Below are positions 8,164 to 16,737 of a DNA stretch of 22,863 nt, in pieces (within the stretch, counting starts at the first letter, position 1; the number at the start of each line of letters is the position of its first letter). A model generated the notes under the pieces. The model was given only the letters and a program-made list of their open reading frames with translations, did no database searches and had not been told where the DNA came from. The translations under genes and the position numbers were made by a program. The DNA is from DASSBG01 sp035703755 (GTDB lineage Bacteria > Pseudomonadota > Gammaproteobacteria > Xanthomonadales > Rhodanobacteraceae), in NCBI GenBank assembly GCA_035703755.1, contig DASSXP010000318.1, forward strand, positions 1-22,863. Direction: 5' to 3'.

Positions 8164-8205
8164 AGGGTAGGTTTGGGTCTGTGGAGTGGCCTTGATACAG
8201 GTCAA
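8164..8205 (-). promoter_or_regulatory. FNR/Dnr-type box and class II promoter of the nor-like operon
   Basis: The palindrome TTGAT-ACAG-GTCAA at 8192-8205 matches the FNR/Dnr consensus TTGAT-N4-ATCAA at nine of ten defined positions. On the minus strand, 22 bases after it, TACCCT (8169-8164) fits a -10 TAnnnT. That spacing puts the box at -41.5 relative to a predicted start near 8157, the textbook class II activator geometry. It lies about 110 bp before the first gene of the operon. Control by an FNR, Anr or NO-sensing Dnr regulator is inferred; no such regulator gene is in the window. Confidence 0.75.
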
Positions 8206-8284
8206 AGTGCGCGCAGATGCCACCACGCATGCGCACACGGAAGGCTGCTCACTGCCCTGCAAGCGTCACCCGCGCGTGGCGCCG

Positions 8285-9109
8285 TCAGGCAGATTGCGCG
8301 ACGCTGATGCGCTCGCGTTGTTCCAGATCGCGTGCAGTGCTGATCGCACGAAAACCGGCATCAACCAGCAACGCACGCACCGCAGCGCCTTGCTCCCAGC
8401 CGTGTTCCAGCAGCAACCAGCCAGCCGGGTGCAAGTGGGTTGGCGCCGCCGCGATGATGCGGCGTATCGCCGCCAGCCCATCCGCGCCGCAGGCCAGGGC
8501 CTGTGGCGGTTCGAAACGGAGGTCGCCTTGTTGCAGATGCGGATCACCCTCCGCCACATAGGGCGGGTTGCTGGCAATCAGATGAAACCGCTGCCCGGCG
8601 AGCGCGTCGAACCAGTTGCTGTGCGCAAAATGCACATTGCCGATATCGAGGCGCTCGGCGTTGCCGCGGGCAACCGCCAACGCGCCGATGCTGACGTCGC
8701 ACGCGAGCACCCGCGCACGCGGGCGTTCGCTGGCCAGCGCGAGCGCGATCGCGCCACTGCCGGTGCCAAGATCGGCGACGTCGAGCTCGCGGTCGGCAGG
8801 CAAGCGCTCCAACGCAAGCTCAACCAGCAGCTCGGTTTCCGGCCGCGGGATCAGCGTCGCCGGAGTGACGTCGAGATCCAGCGTCCAGAAGCCGCGCCGG
8901 CCGGTGAGGTAGGCCACCGGCTCGCCGTCTGCGCGTCGTTGCAGCAACGCGTGATAACGCGCCGCCACCGCCGGTTCCAACGCCTCACGCGCATGCGCGA
9001 ACAACCACGCGCGATCCGCTCCGAGTGCGTGCGCGAGCAGGATTTCCGCTTCCGCCCGCTCGCCCAAGCGCCCCGCTCCTGCCGCCAACGCCGCCCGCAC
9101 GTCAGTCAT
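8285..9109 (-). CDS. prmC: Peptide chain release factor N5-glutamine methyltransferase
   Basis: PrmC (HemK) methylates the glutamine of the GGQ motif in release factors RF1 and RF2, using S-adenosylmethionine, in the cytoplasm. It has 274 residues against about 277 in E. coli. An N-terminal helical domain (about 1-75) contains EAEILLAHALGADRAWL; next come the family segment EPVAYLTGRRGFW and the RPETELLVE motif, the SAM-binding DLGTGSGAIALAL, and the substrate-binding NPPY at 181-184. The start at 9109 is preferred over 9127 because MTDVRAALAAGA fits the family N-terminus; it overlaps the end of the upstream 1350-residue gene by 8 bases. No prfA is adjacent, which differs from the common prfA-prmC order. 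Confidence 0.95.
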   Translation of the reverse strand: MTDVRAALAAGAGRLGERAEAEILLAHALGADRAWLFAHAREALEPAVAARYHALLQRRADGEPVAYLTGRRGFWTLDLDVTPATLIPRPETELLVELALERLPADRELDVADLGTGSGAIALALASERPRARVLACDVSIGALAVARGNAERLDIGNVHFAHSNWFDALAGQRFHLIASNPPYVAEGDPHLQQGDLRFEPPQALACGADGLAAIRRIIAAAPTHLHPAGWLLLEHGWEQGAAVRALLVDAGFRAISTARDLEQRERISVAQSA

Positions 9110-12100
9110 GTTCACTCGCACCCGCACTGGTCTCAGCCACCGGCTCGGTGCTGACGGGCATCACGCGGCGGCGCCAGTAGCCGCCAAGACTCCAGGCATT
9201 GAACGCCCAGCGCAACCAGCCGATCAGCGCATTGGCCAGCCACAGCGCCCACGCCAACATCGCCAGCTTGTAGGTCCACAGCGGCAAACTCCAGGCGCTG
9301 CCCACCGACACCACCGAATCAACGCGATCGACGAACCAGTGAAGCTGCGAGGCGCTCGACCCGTTGCCGGCCACATGCATGTCGGGCTGGCCAAGCAAGC
9401 CTTGCGGCACCGCCGCGATCAGTGCGAACAATGCAAACACGGTCAGGGCCGCCAGCCCCAGCTGGATGAGGTTGAAGTAGCCCGACTGCATGGCCGCCGA
9501 AGGTGGCCGCTGCTGGCGTACGCCGAGCAAGATCAGCCATAGCGCCACCACCGCGAACGCACTCCAGTCGAATGCGGAGAAGCCCAGCCCAAGCAGCAAC
9601 CAATGCCACCATTTGAGCGGCGTTGGCGCAAACCGCCCCAAGCCCCACGCCAGCAGCAGCAACACCACCAGCTCCGACCAGTACAGCACGGCGGGTCCGT
9701 CGGCCGGGCCACTGGTCCACAACAGCCAGCGGTCCTGCGGCAAGCCGAGCTGCACCTGCACGTTCGCCGCCGCCGCACCGAGCGCCGCCGCGATACTGCG
9801 GGTGCGACTGGCGACACCGTGCGGTTGGCGCAGCTGCAGCACGTAGTCATGCACGCCGGGCAAGAGCGGCAAACTCAATTGTCCGTCGCGCAGGCTGAGT
9901 GTTTGTGCAATGCCATCGCGGCTGGCGCTCACCAGTTCGGCATCGCCCGGCAGGTGGATCGCATGCTCACCACCACGGGTGCTGCGCGCGCGCAGCGTCA
10001 AGGTGCTGTCGATGACGCGCTCACCCGCCACGCTCTCCACGCGCACCTGATCGAACGCCACGCTGTCGCCGGCCACACGCGGCGGCTGGTTGAGCGCGAC
10101 CTTCAGTGTTTCGCCGGGCAGGGGCTGGAACAGCGCGCCAACCGGGCTGCGCGACAACGGCACGCCGCTGGCATCGATATGCCAAGCCGAATCGGCGATC
10201 AAACGCCAGATCTCGCTGCGTTCGCCGAGCGGTGGCGCCACCAGTTGCAGCGCGTCCTGGCGATCCAGGCGGCTGTCCCATTCATACTCGTATTGGCCCG
10301 ACTTGAAGCTGATTTCGACCTGACCTTGCTTGACTGGCAGCGCATCCCCCAGCGGATGCTCACCGGCGAGCAGTGGCAGGCGCAGCGTGAACCCGTCCGT
10401 ACGCGGTGCCAGGCGCTGAACCCGGTTGTGCACGCGCCACTCCGCGCCAAACTCCAGCGTTCGGATCAACCGCACGTAGGGCGGAAAGGTCTGCGCCGGT
10501 TCGTTGTGCACGGCAGGCCCGCTGGCCGGCGGCTTGCGTTGCAGCCCGATGCCATCGCCACTGATACGGTGTTGATCGACACCCTGCACCGTCCAGCCGT
10601 CGACGCTGGCATCGAGCCGCGTCGGCGGCAACGGCAAGCGCAGACGCAGGCTGTCGGCCAGCACTCGATAGTCGAGCTCGACCTGATGGATGCCGGGACC
10701 AAGCCGCAGCAGCAGCTTGCCGCCATCGCGCAGCAGGCTTTCGTCGGGCCGTTGGTCGACGCGCACGCCGCTCAGAATCAGCTCATTGCCGCCATCCGGC
10801 AACGGAATCGCCACCGTCGCGCCCGCGTGCACCGTTTGGCTCCATTGCAAGCGGTCGCCCTCCAGACGCAGGCTGGCCGCGGCCACAGCGGCGCAGTTTG
10901 GCGCGCAGACTGGCGCCTCGGTGAGGCGCGCCTTGAGTTGTTGCAGCAGCTCCGGTGTCGGCAGCTCTTGCGCGCGCGCGGCGGCCGGCAGCAACAGCAG
11001 CGCCAACGCGGCAGCCGTGGCTTGCCGTGGCCATTGCCAGCGCGCCCGCATTGCACCGGCGTCCATCAGCGTCCGCAGCAACTTCGCCAGCAAGACTCCC
11101 AGCAAGCCCAGCATCAGAACCCGTAACAGCCGCACCAGCCAGGCGGGCGCAATGACCAGCCGCACGGTCTGACTGGCGGTCACTCCACCCGTCCAGCCCA
11201 GTTGGTAGTTGTTGCCCACATCCCAATCCGGCGTACCGGGGCCCGCCTGCACCGGGCCTTGCGGCATTGCCTGCGTGGCTTGCGTGGCCGCGGCGGGCTG
11301 GGACACGGGTGCCATTTCGGCCATCGTGGACTGCTCTTCCACCACCACCGGTGCCGGTGCCGGTGGCGGTGACGCCTTGGGCCGCGCGCTGATGTCAGCC
11401 GCTTCCTGCGCCGCGGGCGCTTGGCGCGAATACCGCGCCGCCGCGCTGTCCGGCAGCGCGCTGTGTTCGAGTTGCGGATGCAACGCCACGCGCATCTGCC
11501 CCACCGCAAACGGCACCGCCCACAGCACCGCCAAGGCCAGCAGGCCCGTCGCCGCGTACCGCGATGTGCGCTGCAACGCTCCGGCCGGCAGGACCCGCTG
11601 CAACAGCAACAAGGCCATCACCAGCAACAGTGTCCAGCGCGGGGCACCGGCTTCATGCTGCGACAGCGCGAGATAGACCGCCGCCAGCAGCGCCATCGGC
11701 CAGCCCAGCAAACGGCCGGCGAACAGCGCGATCAGTGCCACCACGAACAGATCGAGCAGGCTCCAACCGGCGACCCAGGAATCGGGTGAGCGGTCCGCGC
11801 CCGGCGCGCCCAGCAGACGGTAACCGGGCGGCAGATGCAGGGTTGCCGCGATGCCATCCAGATGCCGCTGCCAGCCCGCCACCGGGATCGCGCCACCGTA
11901 CTCGGGCAAGCGCAGGCCCGCATCCAGATTGATGTGGGTGGCATGCAGCTCCACCCCGCTGCCATTCGCGTCCGAACTCACCGGCAACGGCACCCCGGTC
12001 TGTGCCGCCCGCAGCAATTGCCATGGCGCCGCCACCGTCAGCCGCCCCGACTGCTGCAAGTCGCCACGCAAATAGTCGTCAACGGTCAACCCCTGACCAG

Positions 12101-13154
12101 CAAAATCCAGCCACATCTCGCGCTGCAGGGACAGCTGATCGCCCTGACTGCCTTGCAACCCCCGTGCGCCAGCCTTGACCGCGAGCGGATGGCCATCTTC
12201 CACCACGAACGCCGCCAGTGCGCGCCAGTCCGGCGGCACTCCCGCCTGCGCGGGATCGACCGCGACGCCGTCGACGCGGCTGCTGCGAAACGCGCTGTCA
12301 TCCGCATAGCTCCACAGCTCCCGTGATGGCCACGGCGCGGCTGGCAGTTTGAACGCGACCTCGGCCAATGGCGCAGTGGCGCGCGCGGCGATTTCCAGTT
12401 GCCATTGCCCCGAGCGCAACTGCACCCGCAGGCGCCCATCCGCATCCAGCCGCGCCGGCAGCTTGCTGCTCAGCGCGGTGGCGACAAAACCGGATGGCAG
12501 GATCGGCCCCAACACCTGCTCGCGCGCGCTGCCGGTGACATCGAGCTGGATGCGCGTCAGCAAGAACGGCGGCAGTCCGTCACTCAAACGCCGGAACACG
12601 CGCACCGACAAGGCATCGGCCACCCGCTCGGATGCGGCGGCCTCGCCCAGCACCACGGTGTTGCCGCTGCGCTGCAGCCGCGCCACCGGCTTGCCATCGA
12701 GCGTCAGTGACAGCAGGCCGATTGCCGCCGGCACCACCAATTGTGCCGGTCGCATCGACCACGGCAGCACACCGTCGAGCCGGTGTTGCCCGCGCGCCAG
12801 ATGCACCGCCGGCGCGCCCGCGTGATTCAGCACCACCAGTGCCTTGCCCTGATCGGTCACCTGTTCGGGCCAGGCCTCGCGGCTGCCCGGCAGCGCCACC
12901 CAAGCCGTGGCATCCACCTGCACGTCGAGCGTGAATCGGCCGCCATCGGCATTGGCGGCCAAGGTCAATTGACCGGGCCAGATGCAGCGCTGCACCGTCG
13001 TACGCGCATCGCCGCCCGTCAGATAGGGGCAGTCGCGCTGCGGCGCATCGTGCAGCACCCACGCTTGCCAGTCGCGCAGCGCGGACGGGATTTCCTGCGC
13101 GGGGGCCGGCAAAGCCAGCATCAGGGTCAGGCAGCACCACACCAATGCACGCAT
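9102..13154 (-). CDS. Large internally duplicated periplasmic/membrane protein, unknown function
   Basis: A 1350-residue protein I cannot assign to a named family. Residues 1-19 look like a signal peptide ending in APAQ. A beta-rich periplasmic region reaches about 455; hydrophobic helices follow at about 462-560, then a Pro/Ala-rich linker (about 575-650) and another helix (about 662-695). From M702 the same architecture repeats: a signal-like stretch ending AAARAQ (729), a beta-rich region, helices from about 1150 and a basic, cytoplasmic-looking tail. Matching landmarks are AQEIP/AQELP (20/729), SGQW/SGQY (248/952) and LPPGYRLLG/LPQDRWLLW (about 440/1137). It is one uninterrupted frame with a GGGAG ribosome site 7 bases before the ATG. 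It overlaps prmC by 8 bases. A role in the envelope is inferred from topology only. Confidence 0.85.
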   Translation of the reverse strand: MRALVWCCLTLMLALPAPAQEIPSALRDWQAWVLHDAPQRDCPYLTGGDARTTVQRCIWPGQLTLAANADGGRFTLDVQVDATAWVALPGSREAWPEQVTDQGKALVVLNHAGAPAVHLARGQHRLDGVLPWSMRPAQLVVPAAIGLLSLTLDGKPVARLQRSGNTVVLGEAAASERVADALSVRVFRRLSDGLPPFLLTRIQLDVTGSAREQVLGPILPSGFVATALSSKLPARLDADGRLRVQLRSGQWQLEIAARATAPLAEVAFKLPAAPWPSRELWSYADDSAFRSSRVDGVAVDPAQAGVPPDWRALAAFVVEDGHPLAVKAGARGLQGSQGDQLSLQREMWLDFAGQGLTVDDYLRGDLQQSGRLTVAAPWQLLRAAQTGVPLPVSSDANGSGVELHATHINLDAGLRLPEYGGAIPVAGWQRHLDGIAATLHLPPGYRLLGAPGADRSPDSWVAGWSLLDLFVVALIALFAGRLLGWPMALLAAVYLALSQHEAGAPRWTLLLVMALLLLQRVLPAGALQRTSRYAATGLLALAVLWAVPFAVGQMRVALHPQLEHSALPDSAAARYSRQAPAAQEAADISARPKASPPPAPAPVVVEEQSTMAEMAPVSQPAAATQATQAMPQGPVQAGPGTPDWDVGNNYQLGWTGGVTASQTVRLVIAPAWLVRLLRVLMLGLLGVLLAKLLRTLMDAGAMRARWQWPRQATAAALALLLLPAAARAQELPTPELLQQLKARLTEAPVCAPNCAAVAAASLRLEGDRLQWSQTVHAGATVAIPLPDGGNELILSGVRVDQRPDESLLRDGGKLLLRLGPGIHQVELDYRVLADSLRLRLPLPPTRLDASVDGWTVQGVDQHRISGDGIGLQRKPPASGPAVHNEPAQTFPPYVRLIRTLEFGAEWRVHNRVQRLAPRTDGFTLRLPLLAGEHPLGDALPVKQGQVEISFKSGQYEYEWDSRLDRQDALQLVAPPLGERSEIWRLIADSAWHIDASGVPLSRSPVGALFQPLPGETLKVALNQPPRVAGDSVAFDQVRVESVAGERVIDSTLTLRARSTRGGEHAIHLPGDAELVSASRDGIAQTLSLRDGQLSLPLLPGVHDYVLQLRQPHGVASRTRSIAAALGAAAANVQVQLGLPQDRWLLWTSGPADGPAVLYWSELVVLLLLAWGLGRFAPTPLKWWHWLLLGLGFSAFDWSAFAVVALWLILLGVRQQRPPSAAMQSGYFNLIQLGLAALTVFALFALIAAVPQGLLGQPDMHVAGNGSSASQLHWFVDRVDSVVSVGSAWSLPLWTYKLAMLAWALWLANALIGWLRWAFNAWSLGGYWRRRVMPVSTEPVAETSAGASEHD

Positions 13155-13333
13155 GTCGCGTCTCCCGGGGTCCGTGCGCGGCAGTGTACGCGATCGCTGG
13201 CATCATCGCGCCGGATGACTTTGCGACCAGCATTCCGCCGCTGCGGCGCATCACCCCGCGCCATCCCGCATCGCGCCAAAATCACGCGCGCAAGTGCGTT
13301 ACCATGTCCGCGTTACGAGCCAAGGGGAAATAC
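13155..13333. other. Divergent intergenic region, no clear promoter
   Basis: This 179-bp gap separates the minus-strand 1350-residue gene from the plus-strand secreted protein. A weak -10-like TACACT exists on the minus strand (13188-13183) without a matching -35. The plus-strand gene has an AGGGG ribosome site ending about 7 bases before its ATG. The frame of that gene is open upstream to 13145, but the sequence there is not protein-like and overlaps the divergent gene's start. Confidence 0.3.
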
Positions 13334-15982
13334 ATGTCGATCTTGCCCATTGCGCGCGGCTGGGCCGCGCGGAATATCGCTGTCCGTTGCTGCACGGTTC
13401 TTGCCGCACTGCTTTGTTTGACCCTGCTCGGTCACGCCGCGCCGGCACGCGCGGTGGACCCGTACATCTTTCAAAGCTCGCCCGCCGCAGCACCCGGCGG
13501 CGGTTTGGCGGTCAGCAATACCCAGGTATCCGGCTACACCTTCCGCGTCACCAGCCGCGTACAAGTAAGCGAAGTTGGCGCTCAGCTCAGCACCTACGCA
13601 TCCACCTCACCCAGCGTCTTCATCGCCCTGCATCACGTCGGCACACCGGTTTCCGGGCCGGACGCGATGACCGACAGCAACCTGATGGCCGTGGCACTGG
13701 TGAATGTCACATCAAATACACCGTCAGACTACTCGGCGCCGTTGGTCGCCACGCTGGAACCCGGCTGGTACTCGATCACCGTCGGCACCGGCAAGCACGG
13801 GGCCACCGCCACGAATTTTCAAGTCTCGCTGGATGCAACCAACATCGATGAACCGGCCGACACTTTTGGCCCCTACAGTTTCAAGAACGCCGACAATTCG
13901 CGCACCCTGCAGGGCACCCATCTGCGTCTGTTCGTGCGCGGCACCTCGTTGACCGCCGTGCCACCCGACCCCAACCTGTTCAAACTCGAAACCGCTTTGC
14001 CGACGGCCCGCGCCGCCAACACCTTTTACCCTCTGGCGACCAACAACAACTGGTTCGCTACGCGTTTCAGCCTGACCAAGCCCACCTATGTGGACCGTGT
14101 CAGCGGCTGGTTCTTCCTGCTCGGCAACAGCGGCAACCTGTTTGCAGCCGTGCTGCAGTTGCCCAATTCCGGCAGTACGTTGCCCAGCCCCGGCAGCACC
14201 GCATTCAACAATGCACAGGTCGCCTGCACGCTGATCAATGTCGGCACGCCATCCGAGGAGTACGCCGGAAACTTCAGCAACTTGTTGCTGGCACCCGGCA
14301 ACTATGTGCTGGTGTTCGGCACCGACCACTGCGGCGCCACCGGGACACCGGCCATTCTGGGAACCCGGACCACCGATTCCACCGCCACGGTCAACCTGTG
14401 GGATGGCAACGGGTGGAACTGGACAGTCAGTGCGCACATCGCCCTCGAAGGGGTCGCCGCACAGCTCACGGCCAGCCCTGACCCGCTCGATTTCGGCACC
14501 ATACCGGCCGGCGCCACCCCGAGCCAGACGGTCACCGTGACCAATATCGGCGGCACCGCCGTGAACATCTCCACGCTGACGCTTGGCGGCATCGACGCCG
14601 CCCAGTTCGGCATCGGCACCGAGACTTGCAGCAGCACCACACTGGCGCCACAGGCGACCTGCGACATCACCGTGCGCTATCAGCCCGTAGCGCTTGGCAA
14701 CCATGCGGCACAACTGGCCATTGCCAGTGATGGCGTACCCAACCCGCTCAACGTGGCCCTCAACGGCGAGACGGTTCCCGGCTTTCTGGTTACGCCCAGT
14801 GTGACCGGTGCCGGCAGCATCAACCCGGCCATCGCGCAGACCGTTGTCGCCAATGCGCAGCCGGCATTCGTCTTGAGCCCGGACCCGCATAATCACGTTG
14901 CCTCGGTGACCGGCTCTTGCGGCGGCAATCTTGTGGGCACGACCTACACCACCGCACCCGTCAGCGCCAACTGCGACGTGGTTGCCAACTTTGCCATCGA
15001 CAGCTACACGCTGACTTACAGCGCTGGTGCCAACGGTTCGATCACCGGCACCACGCCACAAACCGTCAACTACGGTGACAGCGGCAGCGCCGTCAGCGCC
15101 GCGCCCGCAACCGGTTACCACTTCGTCGACTGGAGCGATGGCAGCACGGCCAACCCGCGCACCGACAGCAACGTCAGCACCGACATCAGCGTCAGCGCCA
15201 ACTTCGCCATCAACACCTACACGCTGACCTACAGCGCTGGCGCCAACGGCTCGATCAGCGGCACGACACCGCAAACGGTTGACTATGGCACTGCCGGCAC
15301 GGCGGTTACCGCCACCCCCGGCACGGGGTACCACTTTGTGCAATGGAGCGACGGTTCCACCACCAATCCCCGCATCGACAGCAACGTCACCGCCGATGTC
15401 AGCGTCAGCGCCAGCTTCGCCATCAACAGCTACACGCTGACCTACAGCGCCGACCCCAACGGCTCGATCACCGGCACCAGCCCGCAGACCGTCAACTACG
15501 GCAGCAATGGCACGGCGGTTACCGCAGTACCCGCCAATGGCTACCACTTCACCGACTGGAGTGACGGCAACACCACCAATCCGCGCACCGACAGCAACGT
15601 CAGCGCCGACATCAACGTGATGGCCCGCTTCAGCCTGATTCCGACCTTCGCGGTGACCGCCACCGTCAATGGCGGTCATGGCACGGTGCTGCCAGCCTCG
15701 GTCGCAGCCACCAGTGGCCAGGTGGTGCAATTCACCCTGAGCCCGGACAACGGCTATCGCATCGGCAGCGTCAGCGGCTGTGGTGGCAGCTTGAGCGGCA
15801 ACGTCTGGACCACGGCGCCGATCACCGCCGCCTGCGCTGTTGACGTCCAGTTCGTGGCGATCGTCACCTACACCCCGGTGCCGGCGACCGATCGTGGCTG
15901 GCTGCTGTTGCTGGCCGGCCTTTTGGGCGCCATCGCCAGCTGGCGTCTGGGCCTGTGGCGGCGCCGCGAATCGGCGCAGTAG
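13334..15982 (+). CDS. Secreted choice-of-anchor/InlB B-repeat protein with IPTL-CTERM-like tail
   Basis: An 882-residue exported protein, probably cell-surface. A signal peptide ends near ARA|VD (residue 40). Two related beta-sandwich domains follow (about 41-205 and 213-372), sharing a pattern of L-(I/V)-N-V, S-(D/E)-Y, PG-x-Y and GT-x2-(G/C)-GAT. A choice-of-anchor D/HYDIN-like domain spans about 376-480, with LDFGTIPAG and ATCDITVRYQP. Three 71-residue divergent InlB B-repeats cover 557-769, each with NG-S-I, TPQTV or SPQTV, and GYHF-x2-WSDG. Near 770-848 is a further related repeat. The final 34 residues (849-882), starting VPATDRGW, then a hydrophobic helix and an Arg-rich end, resemble IPTL-CTERM sorting signals. 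ATG 13334 is chosen over 13304 because of the AAGGGG site and the signal peptide. Ligand unknown; adhesion is a guess. Confidence 0.85.
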   Translation: MSILPIARGWAARNIAVRCCTVLAALLCLTLLGHAAPARAVDPYIFQSSPAAAPGGGLAVSNTQVSGYTFRVTSRVQVSEVGAQLSTYASTSPSVFIALHHVGTPVSGPDAMTDSNLMAVALVNVTSNTPSDYSAPLVATLEPGWYSITVGTGKHGATATNFQVSLDATNIDEPADTFGPYSFKNADNSRTLQGTHLRLFVRGTSLTAVPPDPNLFKLETALPTARAANTFYPLATNNNWFATRFSLTKPTYVDRVSGWFFLLGNSGNLFAAVLQLPNSGSTLPSPGSTAFNNAQVACTLINVGTPSEEYAGNFSNLLLAPGNYVLVFGTDHCGATGTPAILGTRTTDSTATVNLWDGNGWNWTVSAHIALEGVAAQLTASPDPLDFGTIPAGATPSQTVTVTNIGGTAVNISTLTLGGIDAAQFGIGTETCSSTTLAPQATCDITVRYQPVALGNHAAQLAIASDGVPNPLNVALNGETVPGFLVTPSVTGAGSINPAIAQTVVANAQPAFVLSPDPHNHVASVTGSCGGNLVGTTYTTAPVSANCDVVANFAIDSYTLTYSAGANGSITGTTPQTVNYGDSGSAVSAAPATGYHFVDWSDGSTANPRTDSNVSTDISVSANFAINTYTLTYSAGANGSISGTTPQTVDYGTAGTAVTATPGTGYHFVQWSDGSTTNPRIDSNVTADVSVSASFAINSYTLTYSADPNGSITGTSPQTVNYGSNGTAVTAVPANGYHFTDWSDGNTTNPRTDSNVSADINVMARFSLIPTFAVTATVNGGHGTVLPASVAATSGQVVQFTLSPDNGYRIGSVSGCGGSLSGNVWTTAPITAACAVDVQFVAIVTYTPVPATDRGWLLLLAGLLGAIASWRLGLWRRRESAQ
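15002..15640 (+). repeat. Three tandem 213-bp coding repeats
   Basis: Three in-frame copies begin at 15002, 15215 and 15428 with an exact 213-bp period (71 codons). They are similar in DNA as well as protein, for example TACACGCTGACCTACAGC near each start, so duplication or gene conversion has been recent relative to the rest of the gene. They encode divergent InlB B-type beta-grasp repeats. Copy number could vary between strains. Confidence 0.9.
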
Positions 15983-16014
15983 AGGAAACCCGCAGCGCGC
16001 GCAACAATCCATAC

Positions 16015-16063
16015 GAAAAAAACGGCGAGGCCGCACCCGCAAACGGGATGCGGCCTCGCCGTT
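16015..16063 (-). terminator. Strong intrinsic terminator downstream of ahpD
   Basis: A perfect 15-bp stem (16021-16035 with 16049-16063) holds a nested CCCG-caaa-CGGG stem. On the minus strand it is followed by a run of seven or eight T residues, making a textbook Rho-independent terminator for ahpC-ahpD. It can also act on the plus strand for the secreted-protein gene ending at 15982, although only TTT follows there. Confidence 0.9.
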
Positions 16064-16094
16064 TCAGGCCTTGCTGTGCAGCGTTGGCGTGCGA

Positions 16095-16658
16095 TCAGGC
16101 CGCGTCCACCAGCGCGACATCTGCCGCCGCTGGCGCCTGCTCCAGCGCCACGGCGACGGCGTGCAGCACCGCCGCGATGCGTGCCGCGCTCTGCACCGCC
16201 TGCGCGCTCACGTCATGCTTGCGCAGGGTCTTCTCGTGCGATTCAAGGCAGGCACCGCAGCCGTTGATGGCGGAAACCGCCAGCGAAGCCAGCTCGAAAT
16301 CGAGCTTGTCGCCACCCGGGTTGGCCATCACGTTCATGCGCAGGCCGGCGCGCAGCGTAGCGTACTCGTCGTTGCCGACCAGGTGCAGGAAGCGGTAATA
16401 GATGTTGTTCATGCCCATCACCGCGGCGGCGGCGCGGGCGCCGTTCAAGGCGGCCTCATCGGCGTGCTGGGCGGCAAATTCCGCCACCGCGGCAGTCAGC
16501 GGCGCGTGCCGCGAGGCGATGGCCGAGGCCAGCGCGATCACGGCGATCTGTTTCTGGCTGAGCCCCGGCGCACCGGCTTCCGTCAGCACGGACTCCAAAT
16601 TGAGGCGCAGATCCTTGGCGTAGGCAGGCAGCTCGGCCCGCAGGGTATCGAGGTTCAT
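16095..16658 (-). CDS. ahpD: Alkyl hydroperoxidase AhpD (carboxymuconolactone decarboxylase fold)
   Basis: AhpD is a small thiol enzyme that regenerates AhpC; in Mycobacterium it passes electrons from lipoylated SucB to AhpC. It has 187 residues, slightly more than the usual ~175. The active site is complete: E122, C134 and C137 in NGCGACLESH, and H141, with the same spacing as E118/C130/C133/H137 of the mycobacterial enzyme as I recall it. The chosen Met begins MNLDTLRAELPAYAKDLRLN, the family N-terminus; the open frame further upstream runs into the hairpins after ahpC. The ribosome site is weak (GGATA), which fits lower expression than ahpC. It lies 91 bp after ahpC on the same strand. No ahpF is seen. 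Confidence 0.95.
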   Translation of the reverse strand: MNLDTLRAELPAYAKDLRLNLESVLTEAGAPGLSQKQIAVIALASAIASRHAPLTAAVAEFAAQHADEAALNGARAAAAVMGMNNIYYRFLHLVGNDEYATLRAGLRMNVMANPGGDKLDFELASLAVSAINGCGACLESHEKTLRKHDVSAQAVQSAARIAAVLHAVAVALEQAPAAADVALVDAA

Positions 16659-16676
16659 GTCAGTATCCGTTGAGGT

Positions 16677-16699
16677 GGCGGCGGGGAAACCCCGCCGCC
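16677..16699 (-). other. GC-rich hairpin in the ahpC-ahpD gap
   Basis: GGCGGCGGGG and CCCCGCCGCC form a perfect 10-bp stem with a three-base loop, 19 bases before the ahpD start. No T run follows on the minus strand. It may stabilise the upstream ahpC message against 3' exonucleases or limit read-through into ahpD. This is an inference from position. Confidence 0.6.
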
Positions 16700-16704
16700 G
16701 GGGT

Positions 16705-16737
16705 ATCGCGCGAGGAGTGAGGGAGGGTTCGCGCGAT
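16705..16737 (-). other. Second inverted repeat in the ahpC-ahpD gap
   Basis: ATCGCGCGA (16705-16713) and TCGCGCGAT (16729-16737) are perfect 9-base arms around a 15-base loop, 12 bases after the ahpC stop. Together with the neighbouring 10-bp hairpin it fills most of the 91-bp gap. Likely an RNA processing or stability element; a protein-binding palindrome is also possible. Confidence 0.5.

Noticed and set aside
9603..11126. 507-codon open frame antisense to the 1350-residue gene
   Set aside because: The minus-strand frame shows signal peptides, helices and an internal repeat; the antisense one is Arg/Gln-rich noise.
9102..13154. Two separate genes joined by a sequencing error
   Set aside because: The frame is continuous with no internal stop, and the junction at M702 has no ribosome site I could recognise. 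The duplication is real in the sequence, although an assembly check would be cheap.
15002..15640. Regular repeats as a CRISPR array
   Set aside because: The 213-bp period is a multiple of three, in frame and translates to InlB-type protein repeats; no short repeat/unique spacer pattern.
13724..16042. 772-codon open frame antisense to the secreted repeat protein
   Set aside because: The product is a Gly/Ala/Val/Arg low-complexity shadow. The plus strand has a signal peptide, domains and a repeat period in frame.
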